NCBI GenBank assembly: GCA_016219275.1
Contig: JACRBM010000089.1
Location: 1-32,269 of the forward strand
Reading direction: 5' to 3'
Length of the DNA: 32,269 bases
Origin: Chloroflexota bacterium
Lineage (GTDB): Bacteria > Chloroflexota > Anaerolineae > UBA4142
Every line of letters starts with the position of its first letter. The stretch's first letter is position 1. Below the pieces are notes generated by a model. It saw nothing but the letters and a program-made list of their open reading frames with translations, was not told the DNA's origin and did not search any database. Below, piece after piece: positions 1 to 7,921 of this stretch. Both the position numbers and the translations under genes were made by a program.

Positions 1-218
1 CCAACGATGATCTCCAATTTCCCATCGCCATTCAAATCGGCGAGCGTGGGCGAGGAATGCCGCACATAGCCCGCATTCCCGCCACCCAGTTGGCGCGTAA
101 ACACCGGCGTCACTGCATTCACCGCGAGGGCAGGTTCGGCATTGACAAAGATAAGCACGGAGATAAAGATGCTGGCTCCAATTATCAAAATGTATTTTGT
201 GAGCTGCTTGTGGAACAT
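1..218 (-). CDS. Secreted FG-GAP/VCBS repeat protein, N-terminal part only
   Basis: The gene runs off the left edge; only about 72 residues are visible. Translation starts at the ATG at 218 (MFHKQLTKY), with GGGAG five bases upstream; an in-frame ATG at 230 lies upstream of that ribosome site and is less likely. Residues 9-26 form a hydrophobic signal segment ending near a possible signal peptidase site (PALA, residues 29-32). Residues 56-72 (SPTLADLNGDGKLEIIVG) are a classic FG-GAP/VCBS repeat with a DLNGDG calcium-binding loop, the beta-propeller blade type found in surface adhesins and secreted proteins. It follows a c-di-GMP riboswitch and is therefore probably a c-di-GMP-controlled surface or matrix protein. 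The length and total repeat number cannot be seen. Confidence 0.85.
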   Translation of the reverse strand, partial: MFHKQLTKYILIIGASIFISVLIFVNAEPALAVNAVTPVFTRQLGGGNAGYVRHSSPTLADLNGDGKLEIIV

Positions 219-301
219 ATCTACTCCCATGAGTTTACTCACTTACAATCATGGCAAACCGGAAATCATCAAAACAAGATCTCCTGGGATGACAAACGAA
301 A

Positions 302-337
302 AGGTCTGTCATGCCGCGATAGCAGAATGACAGACCT
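302..337 (-). terminator. Terminator hairpin of the riboswitch expression platform
   Basis: On the minus strand an 11-bp perfect stem (AGGTCTGTCAT pairing with ATGACAGACCT; arms 327-337 and 302-312) with a 14-nt loop is followed by TTTTCGTTT. It lies between the c-di-GMP aptamer and the ribosome site of the FG-GAP gene, the usual place for a transcription on/off hairpin. Whether ligand binding promotes or prevents it cannot be read without folding the alternatives. Confidence 0.8.
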
Positions 338-356
338 GGACGTCTTCCTATTCCAC

Positions 357-446
357 TTCGGCGGCTCGGCGATCATCGTGTTAGAGCGCGACACTTTAGA
401 CCCGTAGCTTTGCGTCCCCGCCTTTCGACGGGTTTGCCATTATCGG
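357..446 (-). ncRNA. c-di-GMP-I (GEMM-I) riboswitch aptamer
   Basis: The minus strand carries the GEMM-I core in order: GGCAAACC (438-431), a P2 stem capped by a GAAA tetraloop (426-423), GGGGACGCAAAGC (down to 407), the tetraloop receptor side GGGTCTAA (403-396), and the 3' P3 strand ending GCCGAGCCGCCGAA (down to 357). These are the most conserved nucleotides of the family, which binds cyclic di-GMP. It sits about 140 nt upstream of the FG-GAP gene start, with a terminator hairpin in between. Confidence 0.92.
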
Positions 447-474
447 TGTTTTTAAACTAGTACTTTCTAACCAA

Positions 475-502
475 ATTATGTCACCAATTACAAAGATTTC
501 AA
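475..502 (-). promoter_or_regulatory. Candidate sigma-70-type promoter for the riboswitch transcript
   Basis: On the minus strand TTGAAA (502-497) is separated by 16 bp from CATAAT (480-475), about 30 bp upstream of the aptamer. The position is right for a riboswitch transcript, but the match is imperfect and the region is AT-rich, so this is tentative. Confidence 0.4.
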
Positions 503-520
503 TAGGACATGGGTATATGA

Positions 521-558
521 AAAAAACCGGGACATCGTGGGTAATGTCCCGGTTTTTT
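521..558 (-). terminator. Intrinsic terminator after the radical SAM gene
   Basis: ACCGGGACAT and ATGTCCCGGT pair around an 8-nt loop (536-543), flanked by six A on one side and six T on the other. In the minus direction it lies about 25 bp after the radical SAM stop codon at 584, closing the long glycan gene run. The symmetric A and T tracts mean it could work in both directions. Confidence 0.92.
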
Positions 559-583
559 CAACTGGTCTGGCAACGATGAAACT

Positions 584-2206
584 CTAGTATTGCTGTACGA
601 TTGCTTTTCGTATCGTACGCCGGTACAACCGCGCCAACCACGGTGCACGTCTGGAAACATAATGCCTTCCCGCGTACCACAAACCCTGCACGTATTTCAT
701 CGGCAACGATCCATTCGCGCGCTCCCACCAAACACGCTGATCAACTTGCTGCAAGCGCGCGGCGCGAATCAGCACCTGTGCCGGCACAATGCTCTCTACT
801 TTTACCTTGAGGAAATCATTTTTTCCGAGATCGGGCAATCGCAAGTAATAATGATTCCAGCCGGCATGAACTTGGAAGCGCGCCAAGTCTACATTGTTGA
901 CGGATATCTGGCATGGAGTACCTACTGGCGCATACGTGCCCAGTTCGACATCCAAATAAGGTTGCCCAGCATAGCGTAAAAACAATGTACTCGCCCGATC
1001 AATCTGGCGGTACGCGCGTCCGGTCGTATCTGTTTGAATGGAAGTCCATCCTTGCCCATGCACTTCGTGCTGACCCACCACCATGGCATCGCTCACATCG
1101 GCGAGCCGATGCGAACCAGTCCAATTTGCACGCCGACAGCTGCGACATTCGACGGGCGCATGAGTCCCTTTCAATGTCGCTCTGAACGCGCGATATTCCG
1201 ATCCCCACCAGATTTCTTCAAACGATTTATCATATACGTTTCCGAGGATGCGTCCGGACACACAGCACGGATGCACATCGCCATTGTAACCGATCACAGT
1301 GTCTAACCACGCCACGCCACAGCCCTTGCGAAAACCCAGGTCGGTCGTTTGCTCTGGCGTGTAATCCGTGCGAAAGAAGCGATCCGCGATGACGAATTCT
1401 GGCGGCGGATTGCCCATCTCGTGATAGAAACGCGCGGGCGATTCCAAGCCAATCACGATCCCCAACTTTTGCGCCAGCTCGCGCGCTTCACGATACGCTT
1501 GGCGCGTCCGTTCTTTGGATCCCACCGGTTCTTTGCTTGCCAGACTAAATTCCTTGGTTAAGGCAAAATCATCCAAGGGACCAATCGTAAAATTGCGAAT
1601 ATCCAATTCGTCCACCATGCGAACCATATCCGGCAACTGCAGCACATTCTCCGGCATCGCGACAAACGCGACCTGCAAATGCGGCGTCGCCGATCCCAGG
1701 CGTCGCTTGACGCGATTCAAGTTAAGAATGTTTTGCTTCACCACCTCCAACTCCGCGCCTTCGCGCAAGCGTCGAAACGTTTCCGGGTCAGCCCCATCCA
1801 TCGAGATCGCCATGTGGTCTAGACCGGCGCGCACGAGTTCCTCCGCCGCGCGTTCGGTGAGCAACATTCCATTCGTCGTGATGTGAACGCTCAAGTTATA
1901 TGTTTTGATGCGCCGCACGATATCGGGCAATTGTTTATTGATGAGCGGCTCGCCAAACCAGGAGAGCACGACGCTCCGTGTATTGCGGAAAAGACCGTCC
2001 AATCGGTCGAGCAGGTCCATTTTCAAGTTGCCGAATTCTTGACCGCTCGTCCCCGCGCTGGGACTCTTGCCAATGGTGCGCGGACACATGGGACAACGCA
2101 AATTACAGAACGAACTGGTCTCCAGCATCACCAGTTTCGGATAAGGGATCTCCTCCAAGTAATGCGCCTGGTAGATATCTGTATCTTCAAAGAACTCAAT
2201 GGTCAT
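584..2206 (-). CDS. Radical SAM/SPASM protein with C-terminal beta-rich domain
   Basis: The predicted protein has 540 residues. CNLRCPMC (Cys34, 38, 41) is the CX3CX2C motif that binds the 4Fe-4S cluster cleaving S-adenosylmethionine. A SPASM-like auxiliary cluster region follows: Cys296, the CC pair at 314-315, and CRSC at 354-357, with the typical YNGDVHPCC and LGNVYDKSFEEIW context. Residues about 390-490 resemble a small beta-sandwich, possibly carbohydrate-binding (inference). I chose the ATG at 2206 because AGAGG lies five bases upstream; a GTG at 2263 in the same frame has no such site. It is the last gene of the glycan run, separated from the GT4 gene by an inverted-repeat element and closed by a terminator. 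The substrate is unknown: a glycan, lipid or peptide is possible. Confidence 0.85.
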   Translation of the reverse strand: MTIEFFEDTDIYQAHYLEEIPYPKLVMLETSSFCNLRCPMCPRTIGKSPSAGTSGQEFGNLKMDLLDRLDGLFRNTRSVVLSWFGEPLINKQLPDIVRRIKTYNLSVHITTNGMLLTERAAEELVRAGLDHMAISMDGADPETFRRLREGAELEVVKQNILNLNRVKRRLGSATPHLQVAFVAMPENVLQLPDMVRMVDELDIRNFTIGPLDDFALTKEFSLASKEPVGSKERTRQAYREARELAQKLGIVIGLESPARFYHEMGNPPPEFVIADRFFRTDYTPEQTTDLGFRKGCGVAWLDTVIGYNGDVHPCCVSGRILGNVYDKSFEEIWWGSEYRAFRATLKGTHAPVECRSCRRANWTGSHRLADVSDAMVVGQHEVHGQGWTSIQTDTTGRAYRQIDRASTLFLRYAGQPYLDVELGTYAPVGTPCQISVNNVDLARFQVHAGWNHYYLRLPDLGKNDFLKVKVESIVPAQVLIRAARLQQVDQRVWWERANGSLPMKYVQGLWYAGRHYVSRRAPWLARLYRRTIRKAIVQQY

Positions 2207-2276
2207 TTCATCCTCTGATGTATCTAGACAGTCCTCGCGCACGATGCGCCGGGCTGAAAACACGAACGGATAGAAT

Positions 2277-2380
2277 ATTGGAGTTTAGACTAACTGCAGA
2301 AAACAGGCGATTTCCCGCTATTTTTCGGCTCTTGTAAGCTAAAAATATAGCTAGAATCGAAGATTAGTCTAAACTCCAAT
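2277..2380. mobile_element. MITE-like element: 17-bp inverted repeats, AGAAT direct repeats
   Basis: ATTGGAGTTTAGACTAA at 2277-2293 is perfectly inverted at 2364-2380. Immediately outside lie direct copies of AGAAT (2272-2276 and 2381-2385), as expected for a 5-bp target duplication. The 70-bp interior is AT-rich, has no reading frame, and contains a smaller hairpin (AGCTA...TAGCT). It lies between the GT4 gene and the radical SAM gene. If the repeats are extended by one T/A pair the flanking duplication becomes ambiguous, so a simple long hairpin is the alternative. Confidence 0.55.
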
Positions 2381-2416
2381 AGAATAGTTTTCCAACTCGA
2401 AATCACCGTTCGCTAT

Positions 2417-3478
2417 TTACTCGAATAAATCGCCGAGAAAGGTCTGCCACGTTTGCCGGACTTGCGGTTCGAGAAATGATTTGACGCGCACGCGTTGGTG
2501 CGCGGTGATGCGATGGCGCAGTGTGTCGTCGCGCACCAGGACATCTAGCACCTCTGCCAGTGCTTCGTAATCCTTGCAATGAAACTGGACACCCGCATCG
2601 CCGAGCGTCCCTGGCACTGCCGCGGCGGCATACGCCAGCACCGGTAGACCCAGGTACATGCTCTCGATGAGCGGCTTGCCAAATCCTTCGTGCTCGCTCA
2701 TCGAAACATAGACATCCGCCAACTGGTAATAGGTGACCAGGTCTTGTTGCGAGGTTTTGCCGACAAAGACAACCGCGTCATCCAAATCCAGATCAATCGT
2801 CAAATTGCGCAGCCAATGTGCGTATGCCGGCATCCATGCATCGCCTACGAGAAACAGTCGCGCGCGCGGTTCGACCCGCCGATAGAAATACAACAACTTG
2901 AGCAGGTCTTCTTGCTTTTTGTTGGGCACTTGGCGACCGACAAAAAGTAAACTGGGACGCTGATGCCCATAGCGCGCCAAAAGATCCTGATTTGCCGGCA
3001 AATTGATGCTACCCTCATCGAGCGCGATGGGCAAGACACCGGTCTTGCAAAAGCCAGCCGCGACCAAATCGGTTTCGTTGAATGCCGAATCGGCTAACGC
3101 CAACCTGGTATGCGAACGCAATGCCAGCAGTTGTTCGCGTCCTTGAATCATCTCGCGATTCAGCGCGGGATTGATCGTCGTGAAAAATTCGGGCGGCGTG
3201 ACATTATGATAAATCAAGATCAACTTGAGTGATGCCGCCATCAATAGATCGGCAACGGAAGAACCGATGCTGTGGTGATAGATCAACCATTCGTCACTCG
3301 ATTGGGGTCGCCAGGTCGTTACCGGTCGAACCTGATCCTCCAGCGCCGGGTCAATGTACTGCGCGAAAATCTCGGACGCGAAACCCATCTCCCGCACCCA
3401 ACGGCGTACTATGAATGCTTCATCCGTGATCGCATCACCGCGGGTTGCGCCGATAATCACCTGGTTTAGCGCGGTCAC
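2417..3478 (-). CDS. Glycosyltransferase family 4 (type 2 of the duplicated module)
   Basis: The 353-residue protein is a GT-B fold retaining glycosyltransferase. The C-terminal half has SLLFVGRQVPNKKQEDLL, ADVYVSMSEHEGFGKPLIES with the EX7E catalytic and donor-binding motif, and LAYAAAAVPGTLGDAG. I start it at the GTG at 3478, which overlaps the upstream stop as GTGA (translational coupling); the open frame extends further upstream but only inside the previous gene, and VTALNQVIIG aligns with the start of its paralogue at 5118-6215. The two share DSAFNETDL/DSPFNQHDL and EHEGF signatures. It probably adds a sugar to the lipid-linked surface glycan in the cytoplasm. Donor and acceptor cannot be read from sequence. 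Confidence 0.88.
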   Translation of the reverse strand: MTALNQVIIGATRGDAITDEAFIVRRWVREMGFASEIFAQYIDPALEDQVRPVTTWRPQSSDEWLIYHHSIGSSVADLLMAASLKLILIYHNVTPPEFFTTINPALNREMIQGREQLLALRSHTRLALADSAFNETDLVAAGFCKTGVLPIALDEGSINLPANQDLLARYGHQRPSLLFVGRQVPNKKQEDLLKLLYFYRRVEPRARLFLVGDAWMPAYAHWLRNLTIDLDLDDAVVFVGKTSQQDLVTYYQLADVYVSMSEHEGFGKPLIESMYLGLPVLAYAAAAVPGTLGDAGVQFHCKDYEALAEVLDVLVRDDTLRHRITAHQRVRVKSFLEPQVRQTWQTFLGDLFE

Positions 3479-4644
3479 GTTTTTACATTCTCCGCGGTCC
3501 ACGTCGCCATAATCCGCTCGAACCGATCCACGACCGTTTCCCAGGTATAGTTTTTCTGAACGTACTCCCTGCCCAGCTTGCCCATTCGATTCGCCAACCC
3601 AGGATTGTGTTTGAGCCACTCGACCGCGCCGACAAACTCATCATAGTCGCGGTACCATAATCCACCATCGCACCGACGAACATGCCCCAGGGTTACGGGA
3701 CATTCCTCATTCACCAGAACTGGACGACCATTCGCCCACGATTCCATGATCGTAAATGAAAAACTCTCGTTTGCCGATGGCTGGCACAGCGCCAAGGCCG
3801 ACGCGCACGCAATTGCTTTATCTTGCTCCGAAACAAATCCACGAAAATCGAACGCCGGATGAACCGGCGGTTTCACCGGTCCATCGCCTAGCACGACAAG
3901 TCGAATTTCACCACCGTTGTCAACATATCGTTGAACAAACTGATAAAGCAGATGAACATTCTTCCCATGTTCTAATCGTCCAATGTACAAAAGATCACAG
4001 CGCGGATGATCGCTTGCGTTATCTACTAACGGAGTCAACGCAACGCCGGCTCCCAAGACCGCATGATGTTGCGGTAGGATTCCTAAAACCTGCATGGCAA
4101 GCGCGCTTTCTTCCGGCGAGTTGAATATAACACCGCTCACGCTTTCCATCAAGAGGCGAGAAAACTCCAAATAGGCATACGGTTCATCGTGCAGACAGGG
4201 TACCAGTACGGTTCGCTCCGGCGCAGACCACGCCGCGTAATGCGAAAGCGGCAGCGCGTAAGGTAAAACAATCACCGCATCGAATTCTTTTGCATGTTTA
4301 GCGATATATTTATAAAGTGGAGTACTGTGCGCGCCGGTTTCTAACCAAGCATGTTGATCGGCGATTGGGAGAGTCCCCAAAATATTGAGACAAAATTCCA
4401 ACGGGGACCGATGAGCGTGGTCCCACCAGGTGATTGGAAATCGCCGGACCAGAACGCCAGTGATGGTTTCTGCGCCGGCGGGGTAAACATTCTCCCAGGT
4501 GTAATGACTGCGCGCACAGGTTGTCCAAACCTCGACCATCCAACCGCGCCGCGCCGATTCCTCGGCAAAACCCATTGCCAGTTTCTCTGCGCCGCCGGCG
4601 ACATCCTGACCGTAACGTAGAACGACAACTGCAATCCGCATCAC
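3475..4644 (-). CDS. Glycosyltransferase family 4 (type 1 of the duplicated module)
   Basis: The protein has 389 residues. The N-terminal Rossmann half begins MRIAVVVLRYGQDVAGGAEKL, with the glycine-rich GGAE loop of GT4 enzymes; the C-terminal half has LLYIGRLEHGKNVHLL and SANESFSFTIMESWANGRPVL (EX7E). It is clearly paralogous to the gene at 6225-7418 (shared TTCARSHYTWEN/TTCARDHLTWQN and GGLWYRDYDEF/GGLYFRDEDEF). GTG at 4644 is followed directly by an in-frame ATG; AAGGA lies about eight bases before the GTG. It starts five bases after the small upstream gene and overlaps the next gene by four, so all three are co-translated. Confidence 0.88.
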   Translation of the reverse strand: MMRIAVVVLRYGQDVAGGAEKLAMGFAEESARRGWMVEVWTTCARSHYTWENVYPAGAETITGVLVRRFPITWWDHAHRSPLEFCLNILGTLPIADQHAWLETGAHSTPLYKYIAKHAKEFDAVIVLPYALPLSHYAAWSAPERTVLVPCLHDEPYAYLEFSRLLMESVSGVIFNSPEESALAMQVLGILPQHHAVLGAGVALTPLVDNASDHPRCDLLYIGRLEHGKNVHLLYQFVQRYVDNGGEIRLVVLGDGPVKPPVHPAFDFRGFVSEQDKAIACASALALCQPSANESFSFTIMESWANGRPVLVNEECPVTLGHVRRCDGGLWYRDYDEFVGAVEWLKHNPGLANRMGKLGREYVQKNYTWETVVDRFERIMATWTAENVKT

Positions 4645-4648
4645 GCGC

Positions 4649-5137
4649 TCAATCCTTTTGCGAACGCAACTGTTTCAACTCGGCTTCGAGCGCCATGATT
4701 TGCCGTTGTTGGGTTTGGCTCAACGCGGTCAATTGATTCAGCGCGCTAATCAAATGCCGGTTCACGTTGACCTGATGTTCAATCGAACGATTGACATAGA
4801 ATAGGACGATCCGATGCAAATACGCGCGGGCACGCTGCCACACGGATCCAAAAATCGGGATGCGCGTCGCGCGCGTCGCGGGCAATTGCGCGCCGGTTTC
4901 TACGTTCGCAAAAGTCTCGTTGGCTAACCGAAGATGATGGTAGAGATTCGGATCATAACCAATATCGTCCGGCTCGCCGGGAAAAGCCGTACCGCCGAAC
5001 GATGGAAAGACGCGCTTTTCATACCCAAGTTCTTTGCGCCGCCGGCGAATTCGTTCGCGAATCTGTTCCATAATTTCGGCGGTATTGATTTCTGGGTCGT
5101 GTATCTCGATCAAGTTGTCAGCCAGTTCTTGGTTCAT
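4649..5137 (-). CDS. Small coiled-coil protein of the glycosyltransferase module, copy 1
   Basis: The 162-residue protein is of unknown function. Residues about 11-37 (IHDPEINTAEIMEQIRERIRRRRK) form a highly charged amphipathic helix. Residues about 95-160 (PIFGSVWQRARAYLHRIVLFYVN, then a glutamine- and leucine-rich helix) look like a membrane-apposed helix and a coiled coil. It is paralogous to 7424-7921: both have an EIN..EIM helix, an IP.F segment, an LHR.V..YVN motif and a C-terminal coiled coil. TAGGAGAAAGAAATG gives a strong ribosome site inside the last codons of the preceding GT4 gene (20-bp overlap). The position before each GT4 pair suggests a scaffold or partner of the transferases, which is inference. 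Confidence 0.8.
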   Translation of the reverse strand: MNQELADNLIEIHDPEINTAEIMEQIRERIRRRRKELGYEKRVFPSFGGTAFPGEPDDIGYDPNLYHHLRLANETFANVETGAQLPATRATRIPIFGSVWQRARAYLHRIVLFYVNRSIEHQVNVNRHLISALNQLTALSQTQQRQIMALEAELKQLRSQKD

Positions 5138-6215
5138 TTCTTTCTCCTAAATTGCAAGCCCGATCCAAGCACCCACGAAATAGTGCGCGCACCACCTCCG
5201 GCGCAAACGCGGCAAGGCGCTCACGTTGGCGACTGACTAGACGCGTTCGCAACGAATCGTTCGCGATTACTTCGTGCGCGATTTCGGCGATGACCGGATA
5301 TTCTTTTCGCCGAATCAAGACACCGGCGTCTCCCAACGTGGACGGCACACCGGTCGAAGCATACGCAAGGACAGGAACATCACAGCGCATCGCTTCGATC
5401 AGAGGAATACAGAAACCTTCGTGCTCGCTCATCGAAATGTACACGTCCGCCATTTGATAGTAGTGTTTCACAGTCTCGACGCGTCCCGTGAAAACGACCG
5501 CATCATCCAAGCCCAATCGCGCCACGAGGCGATGGAGCGCATCCACGTACTTCTGCATTCCCTCTATCGTGCCGACCAACCAGAGGCGCGAACGCGGAGT
5601 AATCCAGGTATGATAAAAATAAAACGCCTTGACGATATCGTGAATACATTTGTTGGGAGCTAATCGTCCAACGTGCAACCACCTTGTTTCGGAGTTGCCC
5701 CAGGTTAAATCAATCTGGGTCAAGCGCGACGACGGTATGTGCTCCAACGAGAAAATCGGCGGCACGACGCCGAGCACGCGGAAACCCATCTGCTCCAAAT
5801 CATGTTGGTTAAAGGGCGAATCCGCAATCGCAAATGCTTTCTCAACAAAGAACGGCAGATCGCGACGCGCCTCTTCCAAACGCCGCGCCAGGTCGCCGTT
5901 CACCGCGTAGAAATAATGCGCGGGCGTGATGTTGTGATAATAGAGCACGACGCGATCCGGCAGATTCAAGACGAAGTGATTGACTTGTCCGCCGACCGAG
6001 TAGTGAAGGATCAACAGATTGTCGGAATGGCTAAACTGACGATAGGCGTAATGCGGACGACATTCCTTTGCCAGGCGCGGCTCCCAAACCTCCGCGAAAA
6101 TTTCGGACGGATAACCCCACTCGCGCGACACGCGACGAAGCATCAAAGCAAGGTTGCCAATCGCATCGGCATAACCAAAGAATGGAAGAATCTGATGAAT
6201 CGCGCGCGGTTGCAT
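5118..6215 (-). CDS. Glycosyltransferase family 4 (type 2), second copy
   Basis: The 365-residue GT-B protein has RWLHVGRLAPNKCIHDIV, ADVYISMSEHEGFCIPLIEA (EX7E) and LAYASTGVPSTLGDAG. It is paralogous to the protein at 2417-3478, including SIGSSVADL/SVGGQVNHF-type and YHNVTP/YHNITP segments. The ATG at 6215 is used here; a TTG two codons upstream is possible. It begins nine bases after the type 1 GT4 stop and overlaps the following small gene by 20 bp. The putative role is addition of a sugar during cytoplasmic assembly of the exported glycan. Confidence 0.87.
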   Translation of the reverse strand: MQPRAIHQILPFFGYADAIGNLALMLRRVSREWGYPSEIFAEVWEPRLAKECRPHYAYRQFSHSDNLLILHYSVGGQVNHFVLNLPDRVVLYYHNITPAHYFYAVNGDLARRLEEARRDLPFFVEKAFAIADSPFNQHDLEQMGFRVLGVVPPIFSLEHIPSSRLTQIDLTWGNSETRWLHVGRLAPNKCIHDIVKAFYFYHTWITPRSRLWLVGTIEGMQKYVDALHRLVARLGLDDAVVFTGRVETVKHYYQMADVYISMSEHEGFCIPLIEAMRCDVPVLAYASTGVPSTLGDAGVLIRRKEYPVIAEIAHEVIANDSLRTRLVSRQRERLAAFAPEVVRALFRGCLDRACNLGERNEPRTG

Positions 6216-6224
6216 TCCCAAACT

Positions 6225-7418
6225 CTATTGTAACGCGCGCCAATGTGTGAGCGCCATTTCAAATCGTTCCAGCACCGCGTTCGCGCTGTATTCAGATTGC
6301 GCGTATCGCTTGCCATTTTCAGCCAATCGGCGACACAGCGCATCGTCCGTCAAAAGCAAATCGAGCGCGGCTTGGAATTCATCCTCATCGCGGAAATACA
6401 ATCCACCGTTACTTTGGATCACATTGTACCGCGTCACGTCACAATCCGCGTGGATCAGCGCCGGCGTACCGCTCTGCCATGCTTCCATCATCACAATCGA
6501 GAAACTTTCGTTGAGCGAGGGCTGACAGAGCAAGGTCGCCGCCGCATACGCGTCCCATTTGGTTTGCTCGTCCACAAAACCCAAACGCACAATGTCCGGA
6601 TGGCGCGGAATGTGTGCAGGTCCCCAACCCATGAATACTAACTTGGTCGCGCCGCCGCGCCGGCGTTTGTACTCCAAGAAATAATCGGCGAGTAGCGCGA
6701 TATTTTTGCCGCGCTCAAAACGACCCGCGTAAAGAATGAATGGCTCGCGCAAATGATAGCGCGCGCTGAATCGTTCCGCATTCGGTTGCGCCGATTCAAG
6801 ATTCGCGATGACGCCGACCACTCGACCACCAGGATGCGCTCCGTACAGGCGTTGAGCCAAGCGCGATTCGGGGTACGCATTGAACATCACGCCCAGGCAG
6901 GCGCGATACATGTCGCGCAGAGGAATCAGACGCGCGTAGATTTCGTCGTGGAGAAACGTCCAGAGGATCGAACGCTCCGGGTAGATCGCTGATCCGTAGC
7001 AGGTCGTGCCAAAGAGATAAGGTCCAAAGATCAGAAAATCAAACGACCGTCCGCGCGCTTCAAGATACGCGTACAGTTCTGGACTGTGCGCGCTCTGGCT
7101 GACCCATTCATACTGTTCGTCCGGCGAAAGTGTTTGCTGGTGCATCAAACGCAAATGCACCGCTTCGTAACGCGCCGCATCGCGTAGTTCGTGCGCAATG
7201 GGAAATCGGTTGACCGGCACGTTGTTGATGATCGTTTCACCGGCGGGCAATTCATTCTGCCAGGTCAAATGATCGCGCGCACACGTCGTCAGGATTTCTA
7301 CATCCGCCAAGCCCGACGCGATCAACTGTTCTGCAAGGATACGAAACGATCTTTCTGCGCCTCCCAAAATATCCCGTCCGTACCGCGGTACGACCAAACC
7401 GATTCGCCAGCGCGCCAT
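6225..7418 (-). CDS. Glycosyltransferase family 4 (type 1), second copy
   Basis: The 397-residue protein starts MARWRIGLVVPRYGRDILGG, again with the GGAE loop, and carries FILYAGRFERGKNIALLA and SLNESFSIVMMEAWQSGTP (EX7E). It pairs with 3475-4644 as a paralogue. The ATG at 7418, with AGG nine bases upstream, is preferred over the TTG at 7427 that overlaps the previous stop. It is the second gene of the first small-protein/GT4/GT4 module. Confidence 0.88.
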   Translation of the reverse strand: MARWRIGLVVPRYGRDILGGAERSFRILAEQLIASGLADVEILTTCARDHLTWQNELPAGETIINNVPVNRFPIAHELRDAARYEAVHLRLMHQQTLSPDEQYEWVSQSAHSPELYAYLEARGRSFDFLIFGPYLFGTTCYGSAIYPERSILWTFLHDEIYARLIPLRDMYRACLGVMFNAYPESRLAQRLYGAHPGGRVVGVIANLESAQPNAERFSARYHLREPFILYAGRFERGKNIALLADYFLEYKRRRGGATKLVFMGWGPAHIPRHPDIVRLGFVDEQTKWDAYAAATLLCQPSLNESFSIVMMEAWQSGTPALIHADCDVTRYNVIQSNGGLYFRDEDEFQAALDLLLTDDALCRRLAENGKRYAQSEYSANAVLERFEMALTHWRALQ

Positions 7419-7423
7419 CGCGT

Positions 7424-7921
7424 TCAACCTGCCTCACGCGAGTGTTCCAGTTCAGCCACGCGCTCGCGTAACGCGCTCACCTCGTTTTCTAGTTTCTGCG
7501 CGCGGGTGTGCGCCAGCTCCAGTCGTTGGACGAGCACGGAGATGACATTCGCTGCCGCTGTGTTATAGACCACCTGTCGCCCTGCCATCTGATTCACGTA
7601 CTTGACCACGAGGCGATGCAACAAATTTTCCAGACGATAGAAAACAAAGTTGAAAAACGGTATCTGCCGATCGCGCATCGCCAGCGATACCAGGATCGCG
7701 TCCGCGCTGGTCTGCAATTGACGCAAATCATAACTGAGATCGGCATCCGATTGATCTGTGGCAACGCGTGGCGCGCGCGCGTCCACCAACGCATCATACT
7801 CCAATCCCTGCGCGTTCGCTTGTGCGCGCCGCTCACGAATACGGGCACGTACGCGCTGCATAATCTCTTCGACGTTGATCTCGGCATCGCGAATCTCAAT
7901 GCCGCGCTGATCATCTGTCAT
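7424..7921 (-). CDS. Small coiled-coil protein of the glycosyltransferase module, copy 2
   Basis: The 165-residue protein is of unknown function. The N-terminal helix (IRDAEINVEEIMQRVRARIRERR, residues about 9-31) and the IPFFNFVFYRLENLLHRLVVKYVN segment match its paralogue at 4649-5137. The C-terminal 45 residues (QRLELAHTRAQKLENEVSAL and onward) are a clear heptad coiled coil. The ATG overlaps the GT2 stop upstream as ATGA (7918-7921). The repeated position ahead of a GT4 pair argues for a structural role with those enzymes. Confidence 0.8.
   Translation of the reverse strand: MTDDQRGIEIRDAEINVEEIMQRVRARIRERRAQANAQGLEYDALVDARAPRVATDQSDADLSYDLRQLQTSADAILVSLAMRDRQIPFFNFVFYRLENLLHRLVVKYVNQMAGRQVVYNTAAANVISVLVQRLELAHTRAQKLENEVSALRERVAELEHSREAG

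Noticed and set aside
3479-3619. Longer start for the GT4 gene at 2417-3478
   Set aside because: The extra residues lie inside the preceding gene and do not align with the paralogue; the GTGA overlap gives a better start.
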